From Polytrichum commune (Eukaryota > Streptophyta > Polytrichopsida > Polytrichales > Polytrichaceae), in contig OX485804.1 of the NCBI GenBank assembly GCA_950295325.1, positions 29,264,001 to 29,328,000 on the forward strand: a DNA stretch of 64,000 nucleotides, in the 5' to 3' direction. This document shows positions 46,641 through 59,100 of this stretch, one piece after another. The first letter of the stretch is position 1. Each line of letters opens with the position of its first letter. Under the pieces are notes generated by a model that saw only the letters and a list, made by a program, of their open reading frames with translations, was not told the DNA's origin and did not search any database. The position numbers and the translations under genes are program-made.

Positions 46641-47789
46641 CACACTTTCTTTTCCTCGAGATTGGAAGAGATTTACATATGGCACATTGTGAATCTGATC
46701 ATATTGCAAATCGCGATATTCAAAGCACGCCAATGGTCCTCCACAAAATCACACAACAACACTCTTGCAGGTGGTATGCACTTCAACCTTGCATTCTCCT
46801 GGCAAAACACCCACAAAGTACAGAATTGTATCTTCTTGTCAAGCAGGACACAGAATTATGGACATTCACTCGGAAATGGGTAACCATATCACAAATTCCT
46901 GCAATCAGTCTCAGAGTGGGGATAATGTCTGTGAAACCCTAGGATTGCCACACTGTCATTTTTAAGAGGCACGAGAGGTTTACCCATACTTACTTTTAAG
47001 AGCAAGTAGAAAACCCTTGGGTCAACCAAAGGGTAGTGATAATGTTGATGGTTCGATAACTTGCACGTAGTTGTGATATCATGAACCCCCTCAGACTTTC
47101 TAATAATGTGCATCTCCCAATCTTCGCTTTCATTCATGATCCAAGTTAACAAGTCAACTAGTTAGTAGCACACACGTCAATGTTAACCTTGAAACGAATA
47201 TCAGTTCCATTTTGCACAGAGCCATGTTAGGTGCCACAGCCAACCCAACCATGCTTGGGACCACAGTAAAATTGACAAGACATTGTGGAAACTAAAGAAT
47301 CTGCAAATTTTGGATAATTAAGCAGCACTTCCACACTAATACCATACTAATGGTCAATGGAGGAACCATACACATGCTACCTAATTCTGCATAGTTATAG
47401 ACTTGACCATACTGACTCTTGTGAACCTCACATTTGTGGTAATCAGAAACCAAAGTTTGACCCTACAGTTTCACATACAATGCTGCACTTTACCAGGAAT
47501 TTGGAAACAAACACCTTTGCAGTTTACCCTGACACTCGTATTATGTAACAAATTTGAGGACAACTGTGCATGAGCTTCGGGATCAACAGTGCACAGGATC
47601 AACCAAGAATATGTCACATCTGCCAGCCAGTCGTCTGAACTGGACTTTTAACACCAGCTGCTAAAGAAAGAACACTTAACTTGGACCAGTCAAAAAATTC
47701 TACAAAAACACCTATGAAGCTTGCACGTCTACATCCACACCAATTCTGTATCTGGATTTGTACAGTCTTCACACAAATCAGACAGCTGA
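46641..47789. other. Probable 3' flank of the SCAMP gene
   Basis: No exon-like frame was found. The sequence is of mixed composition, like the SCAMP introns to its right, and may hold the 3' UTR. Confidence 0.45.
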
Positions 47790-50700
47790 TCAAACAACCC
47801 CTCTTGCAGCTTCCCTTTTACGATCTGCTGCATTGCCAGAGCCCCGGAAGTATCGGAATACTTGCTGCAAACACAACAAGATCAAATCGGATGCTTTGTT
47901 AGGCAGAAAGTTTAAATTCTGGTATTCCTATTTTATATGCAAAAATATTGCACCAGATTCCAACAAACACCAAAAGCCAAAACAGGACATAGTCCAATTA
48001 ATTGCCAGACGCCCTAGTAAATAAGGTTGTCCCACCCACTTCAGTAACTGCCTACTCATGGGCTGATTGAACACATTACAGCTCCACTGGGCAAACTGAC
48101 ATGGCAATATCCCTCTTCATATAAAGTACATCACATTTGGAGTTCCAAGTAAACTTTGCACATGAACTCTAGCATGTATCGTAATGCCACATCAGTAATA
48201 AATTGAACAACACCTCCAACCACAACATGTAGTTGTTTCTCAGCATTACCATACACGGTTGTGGGGAGAAGTTAGCTTACCAAGATAACTGTGCAGCTAA
48301 GAAGTGTCTCCAACGTAAACAAGGCAAATCCAACAATATAGAAAATCTGGAAAAAACAAGAAATCACTTTCAGTTTTATGTGCAGGTACAAATACATGCA
48401 CTCTTATCATTGTTGTCAAAATAGGAAGGCTCAGAATTGAGAAAGTAACCAAGATATTCACTTACACCAACAATGAGCTTTGAAGAGAAAAGGCTGATAG
48501 CTGGAAGAAGTCCCCTGCATTCATCAACCACATTCTTTTGCAATTTAGACACATGGCTTAATAACCTAAGCAAAATCGAAAGGTCTGCAGACTGAAAGGT
48601 CTCAGCACACAGATTTCAGGGATGATTAAAAGAGGTATGGCCAAGATGAGGCAAGGAAACCAGTAACAAGATGAGAGAAGTAGAAGATCCTGTGTAGTCT
48701 TGATTAATAGACTACAAGACAGGTAATTGCAGATAGTCTGAAGGACAGGCTTGAGAACACTCACGCCAGAGACTTCCCCTTGAACACAATTGGGGGTGCA
48801 ATAGCAGCCAACCCACAAAAGCCAATGTGGATCTGCACAATATAGGTTGATCACTTAGACAACCTTCAAGGACCATTTAATCCAATTAGAATTCAATCCC
48901 CCACCAATATTCCCCACTCTCACAACCAACCCTGGTTTACTTCACATATTTAAAGTCGGCACCTACATAGGTACATCTAAACTACCCATACCAGCTACAT
49001 TTTCATTTTTCTAGTTTGCAAGTCTCCAGAATATAAGCACTCAGAACACTTCAGACAATAAGAAGACTGGATCAGACTTACAGCGTAGAAGAGGAAAAAC
49101 CATCCAAACTTCAGAGCACTTTCTGACCTGTGAACGAACAGTCAAAACAACATCACAGTTCATCATCTGGTGCACCAAGAACCATGAAGAAACTAAAACC
49201 AGATTAGCACTGATTTGATCACTTTGAAGTGCTTAATTGTGCAGAAGTTCCCTACAGCAGCCCAACAATGGCCCAAGTAGTAGTGAAATAAAATACAAGA
49301 ATTCATATGATTCAATGACCAATTCTTTACACTCTTGAAACACAGCCCCTTGACAACATTCATTGTCATGTGAATCATCCAAATATTAATCAGATTTGCT
49401 TCTACTGACCAGTAACAATCTAAAATTTTGAAGGACAGTGATGCAGTACCTCATTGCACGATATAGGGGCCTATACCACAAAAAGTAGGACAAAGGGTAG
49501 CCAGCCAACAGGTAGATGATCCCCAAAAGCCAGATTTGCGCATCTGCCATTAAATTGGAGTCACACTACATTAATACTATTCCAATCAATCAATGACATT
49601 CACCTATAAAAAAAGGTTAAGCCAACCTTGCAGTGGCTTTACAAGAAGCTAAACAGTAAGCAACTTAACACACGTGTGGGATGTCAGGACCTATATGCAG
49701 GAAAATAGTTGTGAGAGCATCCCACATGCACATGGCATATATTTCCAAGGTGAAGCTATAGTCCGTAATTGACTAGTGTCGGCTTACACTCTACGTTCAA
49801 CAAACTTGTGAAATTCAAAAATACATTGCTCCAGCCAATGTATCATTTTCTGAATCATGAGCATGATCTCTGTTTTTGCAATAAACAAAACAAAATGAAG
49901 GTTCATTGGCTCTCTGCAAATTACATGAGACTGTGAGCACATAAACTAATGGAAAGACTTGAAATTGGCTCACCCCCAGGGCCCCCAATCCATGCTGCAG
50001 ATACGCAAATGAGATTCCACAACAGACACAGCATAATTCCTGGAAAAGACAAGCCTGTGTCAAATCACTTTATTTACATGCGCAGGACATAAACAAATCA
50101 TCAGCAATGTTGAAAGTTACACAATATTAGCAAGACTTTATGCAGTCACAACAGGTCTCACACTGATTCATACCTAACCAGCTTGCATAAGCAAGGTACT
50201 GTAAGCGTTGGACATGTGATGGAATATCGTTCTTGATATCATGATGAAGTATAGCGAAGAAAGGTAATGGCCAATTTTTCTGCTCTATCACAACACCAGC
50301 TGTACATTTCAACAAATTTGAACAATTAGTGCACTACTAGTCTGTATAAAGAAGCACCAAGATTCATGTTTGATGAGGTCATGCTGATAACACTTTCTGA
50401 CTCCACACTGAGTGCTACAAATTTGTTCATCATTCATCTACAAACACACATAATGTAAATATAATGCTCATGAACACAAAGAACCTCTTAATCTCAAGCA
50501 GGGACAATAACAAATATGTGAACTAAAACAAAGGTCCTCCGTAAAGCCTACCTCTCGTCAGAGCCTCCTCTCTACGCCTCAGCTCCTACACTCCCACAAC
50601 AAAGGTCGACAAGGTTACTCAAGACTACTTGAAGATCAAAACACTCTGCACAAAGCCTTTTTGGACATAAACTCAGGAAGACAATCCAGCAACCTAAATA

Positions 50701-52667
50701 TGCTTTACCAACATACAGTAGTTAATGATGTTCAGATGTATTAAACAAAGATGACATCCTGCTTCAAAATCTCTTTCTTGCAAAGTCATATAACTTTATT
50801 ATACACATTCACAGGTGCATGTACCCAAGCCTACCCTAAAGTGCATGTTAGAAATTTCTCAAAATTACCAGCTCTTTCTTTCTTAGTTCATCTTCCTTGT
50901 TTTTCAGCTCCCTCTCCTTCTTTTTAAAATCCTGTGCACAGACAAGGTAAGACATCAGATTTTTAGACATTGAGGCGCTGAGAAGACTATAGACTGCTAA
51001 GACAATACTTACATGAACACAAAAGGAGGGAATAGTGGGGCCACATGATACTGTTGCCAAGGAGAGATAATAAACTAGATGAAGCAATGAGAAAGTAAAC
51101 GATAGCTATTGACTTACTTTCCCACCACCAAGGGGAATATCATCTGTGGCATCATTAGCAGCTGAAGAGCCTGAAAAGGCTGGCTCATGTGGAAGAGGCG
51201 AAAGCCTAGAATTGGACACCTGTGGCACATTCTTCCAATCAAATTAACTAATTAGTATACATACTGCCACATCCTACATGTCTCGTTTCTCAGATCCCTC
51301 TACTAAACTAATCACAAGTATGCACAAAATGCCTGCGACCATGAATTATTCATAAAGTCTGCAATACATGATCAGATGCGCTGATGCACTGGATATTAAA
51401 AGACATGATGCACAGCCTACATACACCTGCAAGATAAAGAAAACCAAGGGACGGTGTAATACAAACCACGTTACTTGGGTCCCACTAGGAACTTCATTTG
51501 CATACATATGAGACTGTTCATAACACCAAAACCCCTGACATCTACATTGGTGGAAAGTCATGGAGGCTTCAGATCCTCACCAATTTAGCCTACATTGAGC
51601 TCTAACCAAGAAAATATCGACGACTATTCTTCTGTGTGAGAGCTAGCGGTGAAAGCTGTCCAGCAACTCAAGTAAACACCAACCATGTTCCAAAAAGCGG
51701 AGAGTCTCTTCTCAACTTTGGGGACTCAAGCAGCAAACTCTGGTGCAAAAAAGTGTGTGAATAATGTTTCACCCCACGAAGTACATGACAACATTCATGC
51801 AACGTAACCTGACCACGATGACACAATCCCAAGTTTTTTTAACCAGGCTGCCAGAGTTTCCACATTTCAACTCTGGTTTCCACATCTTAGAGGTTTCACT
51901 TGCTACGAGTAACATACCGAGTCAAAGAAACCACCACCATACGAAGGTTTTCCTGCTTGCGCTCGCACAACAGGATCCTGCAGCATTTGAACATTCTCAA
52001 AACCTCCACTTCCATGACTTTGCACTTTTGGCAGTCACTTCATCAGTAATGCAAGCGTTTTCCCAATCTTCGAATGGTCCTCCTCACACTATGGACATTA
52101 TACCATAGAAACAGACTACATGCGAGGATTAGCCCTCCAAATCTCACTCTCTCCTGCAGCCTCCTCCCCAGAATACAAAGAGAAGGCGACCAAGAGTAAA
52201 ATGGCATGCACTAAAATTAGACACGAAATACAGTCCTGAGTCCACTTCACTCCCTCCTCGAATATACACAAGCCACATATATTTATATATCCATCTCATT
52301 TTCTTCAAGAACCAGATCCAGTGGACATGAAGGCCTCCGGTAGCACTCGTGCGGTGAATAGAGTTTAGCCTCAAAACCACTGAGACTTGAGAAGAAAATA
52401 TGCCTCCAAGAAAGCTTCCTCTTAAATTTAATAAGAACCCTTCACTTCATTGGCTTCTGAGGTGAATTTTCTGGCGAAGTGCTCACCGACAGCTGGATAT
52501 GATACGTTATTCCAAATATAACAGTGTGCGTAGGTAAACACCGAGTACCTAAAAACCCCTCCCAATGCCAGGTAGCAGTGCTAATAAGCTGCAGTGTATA
52601 CACTTACTGAAAATGGATTCACTTCCTCCTCTTCATCGAACGGGTTGCTGTCGTAACGACCCGCCAT
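47790..52667 (-). CDS. SCAMP: Secretory carrier-associated membrane protein, 13 exons, 302 aa
   Basis: Exons on the minus strand: 52667-52608, 51977-51918, 51219-51118, 50931-50869, 50585-50552, 50299-50174, 50039-49974, 49543-49450, 49127-49082, 48832-48765, 48514-48466, 48346-48281, 47864-47790; total 909 nt, all phases consistent. The N terminus has two NPF endocytic motifs (SNPFDE, VNPFSD), a [11 protein letters not shown] and [11 protein letters not shown] region, then a coiled coil of Lys/Glu ([16 protein letters not shown]). Amphipathic [14 protein letters not shown] precedes four membrane helices. The conserved [14 protein letters not shown] loop lies between TM2 and TM3, and FKGKSLAGLLPAI between TM3 and TM4. 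The C-terminal tail is [19 protein letters not shown]. The protein acts in plasma-membrane, trans-Golgi and endosome traffic. Length and layout are those of canonical plant SCAMPs. Confidence 0.95.
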
Positions 52668-53167
52668 TCTCAATTCTCGGATGCACCGAGCCTGCCGTCG
52701 CAGGAAATGTTTAAGGTGACCGAGTCTCCCCGAGCGCAAACCCCAACGCCACCAAACCCTAGCACTTCTCTACAGCTCCAGCCAAGACACCGTCAAGGTA
52801 AAATAATTGAGAAAAGAAATTCCGTGCCTCGCCGACATAAGCCACCACTACCTCCAAACTCCTCTTGCTCACAAGCCTGCACTCAAAATCGACTGAAAAC
52901 CCACCACGTTGTGTACACAACAAACGTCGCAACAAACGCCCCCTTGCTGTGCTGCCGCCGTAGCCAAGAAGTGGAGCTATGGTGGACCAAAAAAGGCGAG
53001 GAAGGGCTCAAATGGAAGGTTCTGCGACGGCGAAGCGGGGGTGGGAGACGATGCTCCGGGAGAACAGCTGTGAAATTGCGATTCTTGAAAAGCTTCTTCA
53101 GCGGCGAGAAAGGAGGAGAGGAAGACCAAGGGGAAGAAGGCTGGTTGGGGAGCCTGGTGATGAGAAG

Positions 53168-53222
53168 CGCGAGGAAGGAAGGAAGGAGGGAAGGGCGTAG
53201 CAAGGAAGGAAGGAAGGAAGGA
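53168..53222. repeat. (GGAA)n microsatellite upstream of SCAMP
   Basis: Purine-rich repeats about 500 bp upstream of the SCAMP ATG. On the SCAMP strand this is a (TTCC)n pyrimidine tract, common in plant promoters and leaders. Frames across it (52707-53231) are low complexity. Confidence 0.8.
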
Positions 53223-53229
53223 TGTGGAT

Positions 53230-54690
53230 GAAAATTATCGCTCCTTTCATGGAATTCATCCGTCCGCTCTGCCTTGCCTTCTTCAATCAGTCACTGGGGC
53301 CAATAAGTTAGTTGGGTGTCCTTGTCCTCAAGGCCGTATTCCAATTTGGACTCCCAAGATTCACAACCAATTGCGGAAACTAAACATTCTAGCATGTCTC
53401 AAAATATAAAGAGTGGCTTTACACTAGGGTTCAAGACCTAAGAAACTTCGAAATCAAGCGATGCTATTGGTCGAGAGAGGGGGAAAAAAAGGGGGGACCT
53501 CATAACTTGAGTCCATCAATGGGAGCAAGATTTGAGTGTTCATGCTGGGTCCTTGTCTTGAAAGTTGTACTCTGACTTAGACTCCCATGTGACAGCCAAT
53601 TGCATAAATAAATACATAAAATTTAGTATGTTTTGTAATACTCTAAGGATGGGGTTACCTTAAGGTCCAAGGCCAAAGAAACTCCCAAATTGAACAATTC
53701 TATTGGTTCATAGCAAGATAATTGGATCCAAAAAATTCATATTGGGGTACGAGTCCCAATGTATGAAAATATGAAGTAACATCACTTTCTCACCGAAACT
53801 TGGCATATCCTACACAATGAAAATATTGACCCTAGTTTGAGAAAACAAATATTTGAGCTTGGGTCCAATCTTTGGGTGCTTTGGACCCACATGTTCGTTG
53901 GCCAGACGTCCCAAATGTAAACCCTAAACCCTAAAACATAAAAAGTTTTCTCACGCGGTGAAATATGTGCCACGATGGATGGATGGGGTTTCTCTACCAA
54001 GTGACATCTCTATGCAACATCATTCAAAAAAACTGATATGAGAGAATCCGAAACTACTGGAGGACATTGAAGAGGTACCCAAATCGAATAGAGTGGTTGG
54101 GAGTTCGATTCGTAGACGTGAAATCGTCTCTTTGCTTGACAAAAAACTAGTCAAATGGTCAAAGCGCCTCATGTGTTCCAACAAAAACAAAACAAAACAA
54201 AACAAAAAACAAAAAAATTAACACATGAGTGATTTTAATGGATAGTTATGGACGTTGAGCATGCAACTACATTCCACGGGGTCATCAAGATAAGGGGACA
54301 TGACAAATGAGTAAAAACTAAGCACACTTCCATTAAGACACGGAGTTAAATATTGTTTTATTATCGGTCAATAATTTTTGCCCCGACTCGACCGACACAT
54401 GCAATTGTGTCTTAGGTGTTATTAAAGGAATGTACGTTTCAAGTTGAGAACCTTCAATGCCCTTAAATGTCTCTAAGTCTTAACACATATGTCTACTCTA
54501 ATCATAAAATGACTCACATTCTTTGGGCCCGGGGTCTTCAGTGATTGTACCTCACGTGTGTGATATACACCACAATGTTTGAAGTTGTACCTCCTAAGGT
54601 CGTTAATTAGGGGCCAAAGGATCAAATAACCCGAATTCAAATGCCCAAAAACTTCGTCTAGCAACTCCAAAATAGCTAAATAAACGAACG
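53230..54690. other. Gene-free spacer
   Basis: A telomere-like AAACCCTAAACCCTAAAAC motif lies near 53920-53940. An A-rich AAAAC tract (54181-54219) is enclosed by perfect 10-bp inverted arms CTCATGTGTT (54168-54177) and AACACATGAG (54220-54229). A weak B-box-like GAGTTCGATTC at about 54097 could mark a short SINE ending in that tract. Confidence 0.4.
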
Positions 54691-54699
54691 CATATTACA

Positions 54700-55340
54700 T
54701 GTGACTATAAATGACCACGTCACATGAGTTTGGAGGTGTGTTGGGACAATCTTTGGACACTTTCTTTTGGGCTCTCACAATTTCATGGTCACGGCTCTTG
54801 GCTCATGTGTGAAGTAGAGAAGAAAGAAGAAACGTTGGTCCTTACGAGATCAGCATGATTGAAATGCCCGTTCAACCCATATGTGTGAAGTACACTACAC
54901 TATACTTGAGAGCCCATCACCACACTACATGAGTTTGGAGGTGTGTTTGGGATGGCCTTTGGACACTTTCTTCTGGGCTCTCACAATTCCACGGTCACGG
55001 CTCTTGGCTCATGTGTGAAGTACACTGCACTTGAGGATCCGTTTGGATGTGTGTTGGGACAACCTTTGGACACTTTTTTTGGGGGGGGGGCTCTCACAAT
55101 TCCATGGTCACGGCTCTTGGCTCATGTGTGAAGTAGAGAAAAGAGAAGAAACGTTGGTCCTTATGGAATCAGCGTGATTGAAATACCCGTTCGACCCATA
55201 TGTGTGAAGTACACTACACTACACTTGAGGGTCCGTCACCACACTACACGAGTTTGGAGGTGTGTTTGGGATGGCCTTTAGACACTTTAATTTCTTTTGG
55301 GCTCTCACAATTCCATGGTCACGGCTCTTGGCTCGAACGT
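54700..55340. mobile_element. Amplified block of Harbinger-MITE right ends
   Basis: The right half of the Harbinger-type MITE (TTTGGAGGTGTGTTGGGA, GACACTTTCTTTTGGGCTCT, GGTCACGGCTCTTGGCTC) occurs four times, starting about 54731, 54929, 55042 and 55254. The pattern is a duplicated pair of about 315 bp that also carries the non-MITE segment GAAGAAACGTTGGTCCTTA. Terminal GGCCC is missing from the internal copies. Confidence 0.8.
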
Positions 55341-55453
55341 GGAGTGGGCCCCATTTAACTCGTGGCTGGCCGGCTGGTGGGGCCTGCCGTTCATTGCTTT
55401 TTCCTTCTTTTCTAAATGTTGGATGAAGAGGTCGAGTCCACTTGTAGTATACA

Positions 55454-55471
55454 ATTATCATCCCCCCCCCC
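55454..55471. repeat. Poly(C) tract
   Basis: About 17 C in a row. G or C homopolymers of 9-17 nt also occur at about 2995, 6421, 33126, 55080, 58776, 58836, 60190 and 60513. Confidence 0.85.
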
Positions 55472-55759
55472 CCCCCCCTCCTTCTCTTACGAATGGCTAC
55501 CGACACTTGGCATATACCCTCGACGAGGAGTCTCCAATAATTATGTATCGGCCACTTGTTGACCTTTGACTACCACACTGATCAAGCTTAATCCAGCCAC
55601 CAATCATGTAAAGAAAAGGATCTCCAAATCGGAGCCTCACTCCACATTTAACCGTGACTTTTTAGTACCGGGTATATTAAAGCCCACCAATCATCAAGCT
55701 CCAGCAAGCCAAAGATAGAATACATACATACAGTATCCGGGGAGGATTTGGGAGCATAA

Positions 55760-56176
55760 GGGGCCACTTCACACACGAGCCAAGAGCCGTGACCATGAAA
55801 TTGTGAGAGCCCAAAAGAAAGTGTCCAAAGGCCATCCCAACGCACCTTCAAAATCATGTAGTGTGGTCATGGACCCTCAAGTGTAGTGTGAAGCCATATG
55901 TGACCGGGCCCTCAACCGAATGCTATTTCAATGAATTTTTATTCATGTGGGTCCTCATATATGGTAAAATAGAATAAATCAACGGTTGTGAGCGTTCGGA
56001 GTGCCATCATCTCCCGGTTTTGTGTTAGGCCTACTCCAAGAGATGGTATTTTAAAATAGTCCAAGTGACCATGAAACATGACCCATTCGATGCCATGTAG
56101 GAATCCATGCCGACTTTACATCCATCTTGCATTCACATACTTTGTCGGTCCCTCGATCTCGTGTGTGAAGTGGCCT
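55760..56176. mobile_element. Harbinger/Tourist-type MITE, inverted orientation
   Basis: A 417-bp copy with ends GGGGCCACTTCACACACGAG and GTGTGTGAAGTGGCCT and TAA duplications at 55757-55759 and 56177-56179. The interior runs in the opposite direction to the copies at 6955, 19340 and 29171. Confidence 0.9.
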
Positions 56177-56179
56177 TAA

Positions 56180-59100
56180 GGTAGACGTGCCTAATTCGGT
56201 TACTTGTCTTAATCGGACACCTAGAGTAGAGCCATCTATTCCTGCTAATCGAGACCTTATTGGGAATATACAAGGTGCCATAAATTCAATCAAGATGGGA
56301 CTGATTTTGGTCGTCTTGTTTCAGACGGTTAGTTTGTATGTAGCTCCCCACCCCCACCCCCTGCCGATCCACCAAATTCTAGTGCAAATGTAGATGTCGC
56401 CAAACTAACCTTGAGTCTCCGTTACATGCAAACTCACCCTGAGTCTCCGACTCCGGTTATGGTATCACCAAGGAATTGATAGTGCCATGACATACGTCCC
56501 CAGTTGTGAGTGCTAAAGCAAGGAGGAATTCGTCTCAAAATGAGCGGTTATGGCAAACTTCCAAACAACAATGATGTGTTTGGGCCAACTTTTGGCTTCA
56601 AAAAATTAACACTGATTTCAATGTAAGGAATTAAATTATCAACAAATTTGCAATGCTCGTGATTTCTATCTTTGTTCAAGGGAAAACATTGCACCACCTT
56701 ATATTTCTCTAGATTTGGCACATGATCTCTTAAGCGGTCGATTATGGGTGCCTCTACTCTATATTGAGTGGGATGATATGTGGTTTGGTGTGGCTCCAAG
56801 AACAAATACCCAACAAAAAACACCATGTCTCTAAAAGAGATTGGATTGCATACTCGAAGTATGATTATCATTCTAGATTCAACAGTCCACATAATTGTTG
56901 GCAAGGGGGCTATATGACCATTTGATGAGCATGAGAATCTTCACTTTGAGAATGAATAAGATATTCACATAAGCTGCAAAAATTACGAAGAAAATGGCTA
57001 TGACCTTCATTTAGATTTGCTAACCATCTTGTATGGATCACGTAATTCATATCCTAGGAGAAGTGGGCTAGTTGGAAAAAGTAACCATTGAGACCTCATC
57101 TACCTCAATCGGTGAGAACCTAGTGTTCCCAAGTCCAAATGGTTACACCATGGTGTGATCTTTCGGTTTTTCTTTAACTATTTGGGGTACATCCTAAACA
57201 TATTACCCTAAGATGATGGATACTTTTCATGAAGTCTTGAACTTCAATTGGTTATTCATCAAACTCAACCGGTTCATTTGTAACTAGCGGTTGGTTCTCC
57301 ATGTTCATTAAACCGATGTAGCCGCATGGCCTTATCATTAAGTTACGTATAGGACTGAATGCGTGGTTGTTCAGTTGATTAAGAAGTTGTTCCTTTTTCT
57401 CTTCCGTTGGGTGCATTTTCATTGAGGAAGGGAATTTTAGACCATCATGGATGTTGAGGGCTCTCTATCATCCCACTGATTGTTACCATGGTTTTTGGAA
57501 TAGCTAACTTCATCACCTACGCAATTAACATTGGTCTATGTAACTAGGTTGTCTTTGCAAATAAGTTGCTTCTTTAATTCATGCAATTCATCTTGGGTCA
57601 TAACCAATTCATAAAACAACGATAACTTTGTTTATTCATTCACATAGTAAACACAATAGACAATTACTACAATGTTTTGTTGTTGTGGTGGTGGTGTTGG
57701 TGGTGTATGCTAAAAAATAGACAGTATTAAATGTCAATAGATTAGTGTGGGGGCAACATGATTGCACATATCAATGTACAAGAAAACAAGCATTTGCAAA
57801 TATCATAAAATTTGAGAAGACGCACAGTTCACAGAGCATAGATTTTCATATAGTGGCGCTTGCGAGCATAGTTTTTGTTCATTTGAATCGACATGATGGA
57901 ATAGGTGTGTACTCTAAAACATTGTTATAAGATGAAATACATACACGGGTAGATCACTTAGTGCATTTTAAAAATGACGTGCGGCATAATATAGAGAGGA
58001 TCATTTGAAATAAAAATTATAAAGGAATTCCAAATAATGAAGGGGCCATTAAATGTAGACAATCCCGTTATAAGTAAGTTAGATGAACATAAAACGTGGG
58101 CCATTATTTTTTGTAAAATTAATATAGGGGCTAAAGATAAGGACCCTAGAAGGTATGTTTAGTATGGTATGTAAATGGGTTTAGGACTCACGGGGATGGA
58201 TGATAATTGGGATTTCCGTATGTCCAAAAATGGATGAAAAGGGAACGCGCCGTCATTAAAAGGAATATAGAGTACAAAAAATTGCAATGACTTGGACAAT
58301 ATAAGTAATGGAAGGGTGCAAACAAATGGGCCAATTTTGAAATTTATGTAATTATAGGAAGGCTTTAATTCAACCCTTGAAGGTAAATAGCCCCAAAACA
58401 AAAAACCCCCAGCCGCACGTGGTGCACAAAAATGCCTTAGAGTGATCTAGCCGTGAATACATACATCCGAGGATTAGGATTTCTAAATTATAACTTATAG
58501 AAATGCTTCTCCTAAAGGGGATCAAAGGTCATTGATTGGGTGGTAGGTGTCATTCATATTCAACTTGGTGCCATGTTTGGAAAATGTTTGATTTTTGGGG
58601 TGTTGCCTGCTCATGCTAAATATAGATTATATATTTTGAGGAAAATTGACACATGTCATGCTCCTTTTGGTAATGACCATATTGAATCCTACTTGACAAT
58701 TACCTTTATGCACTTAGAGTGTTGATTGCCTCCACCCTCAAGCCTCGACCACACATTGAATGAATATTTTTCAGGGGGGGGGGGTCACTCCCTCTTATAT
58801 AAATGCATACATGTGTGCTCATGACCTATTTATCGGGGGGGGGGGCTATTTACCTTACAGAAAAGACTATAAGGTATGGCATTTTTCAAAGTAAAGGTAA
58901 ATGCTTGTAATCTCAAAATACCCTATCAATAATTATAATCGTGCGGGGGAATCGTTTAAAATACCCTATTTTACTTATATTGTCGAAGAAAATTGGAAAG
59001 ATTATTGCAATTCAAACAATGCGCCGCAAATTCTCCCTCCCGGCACGTAGGTAAGGAACATTAACTCCACATTGGATATGTTAGTACAGTACCATTCGCG

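Noticed and set aside
46464-46883. 139-codon plus-strand frame downstream of SCAMP
   Set aside because: Starts within the diverged tandem array and has no recognisable motif. The array copies do not conserve the frame.
52707-53231. 174-codon plus-strand frame and nested 73-codon frame divergent from SCAMP
   Set aside because: Low-complexity Arg/Gly/Glu sequence running into a (GGAA)n repeat; no motif. A short divergent gene cannot be excluded without transcripts.
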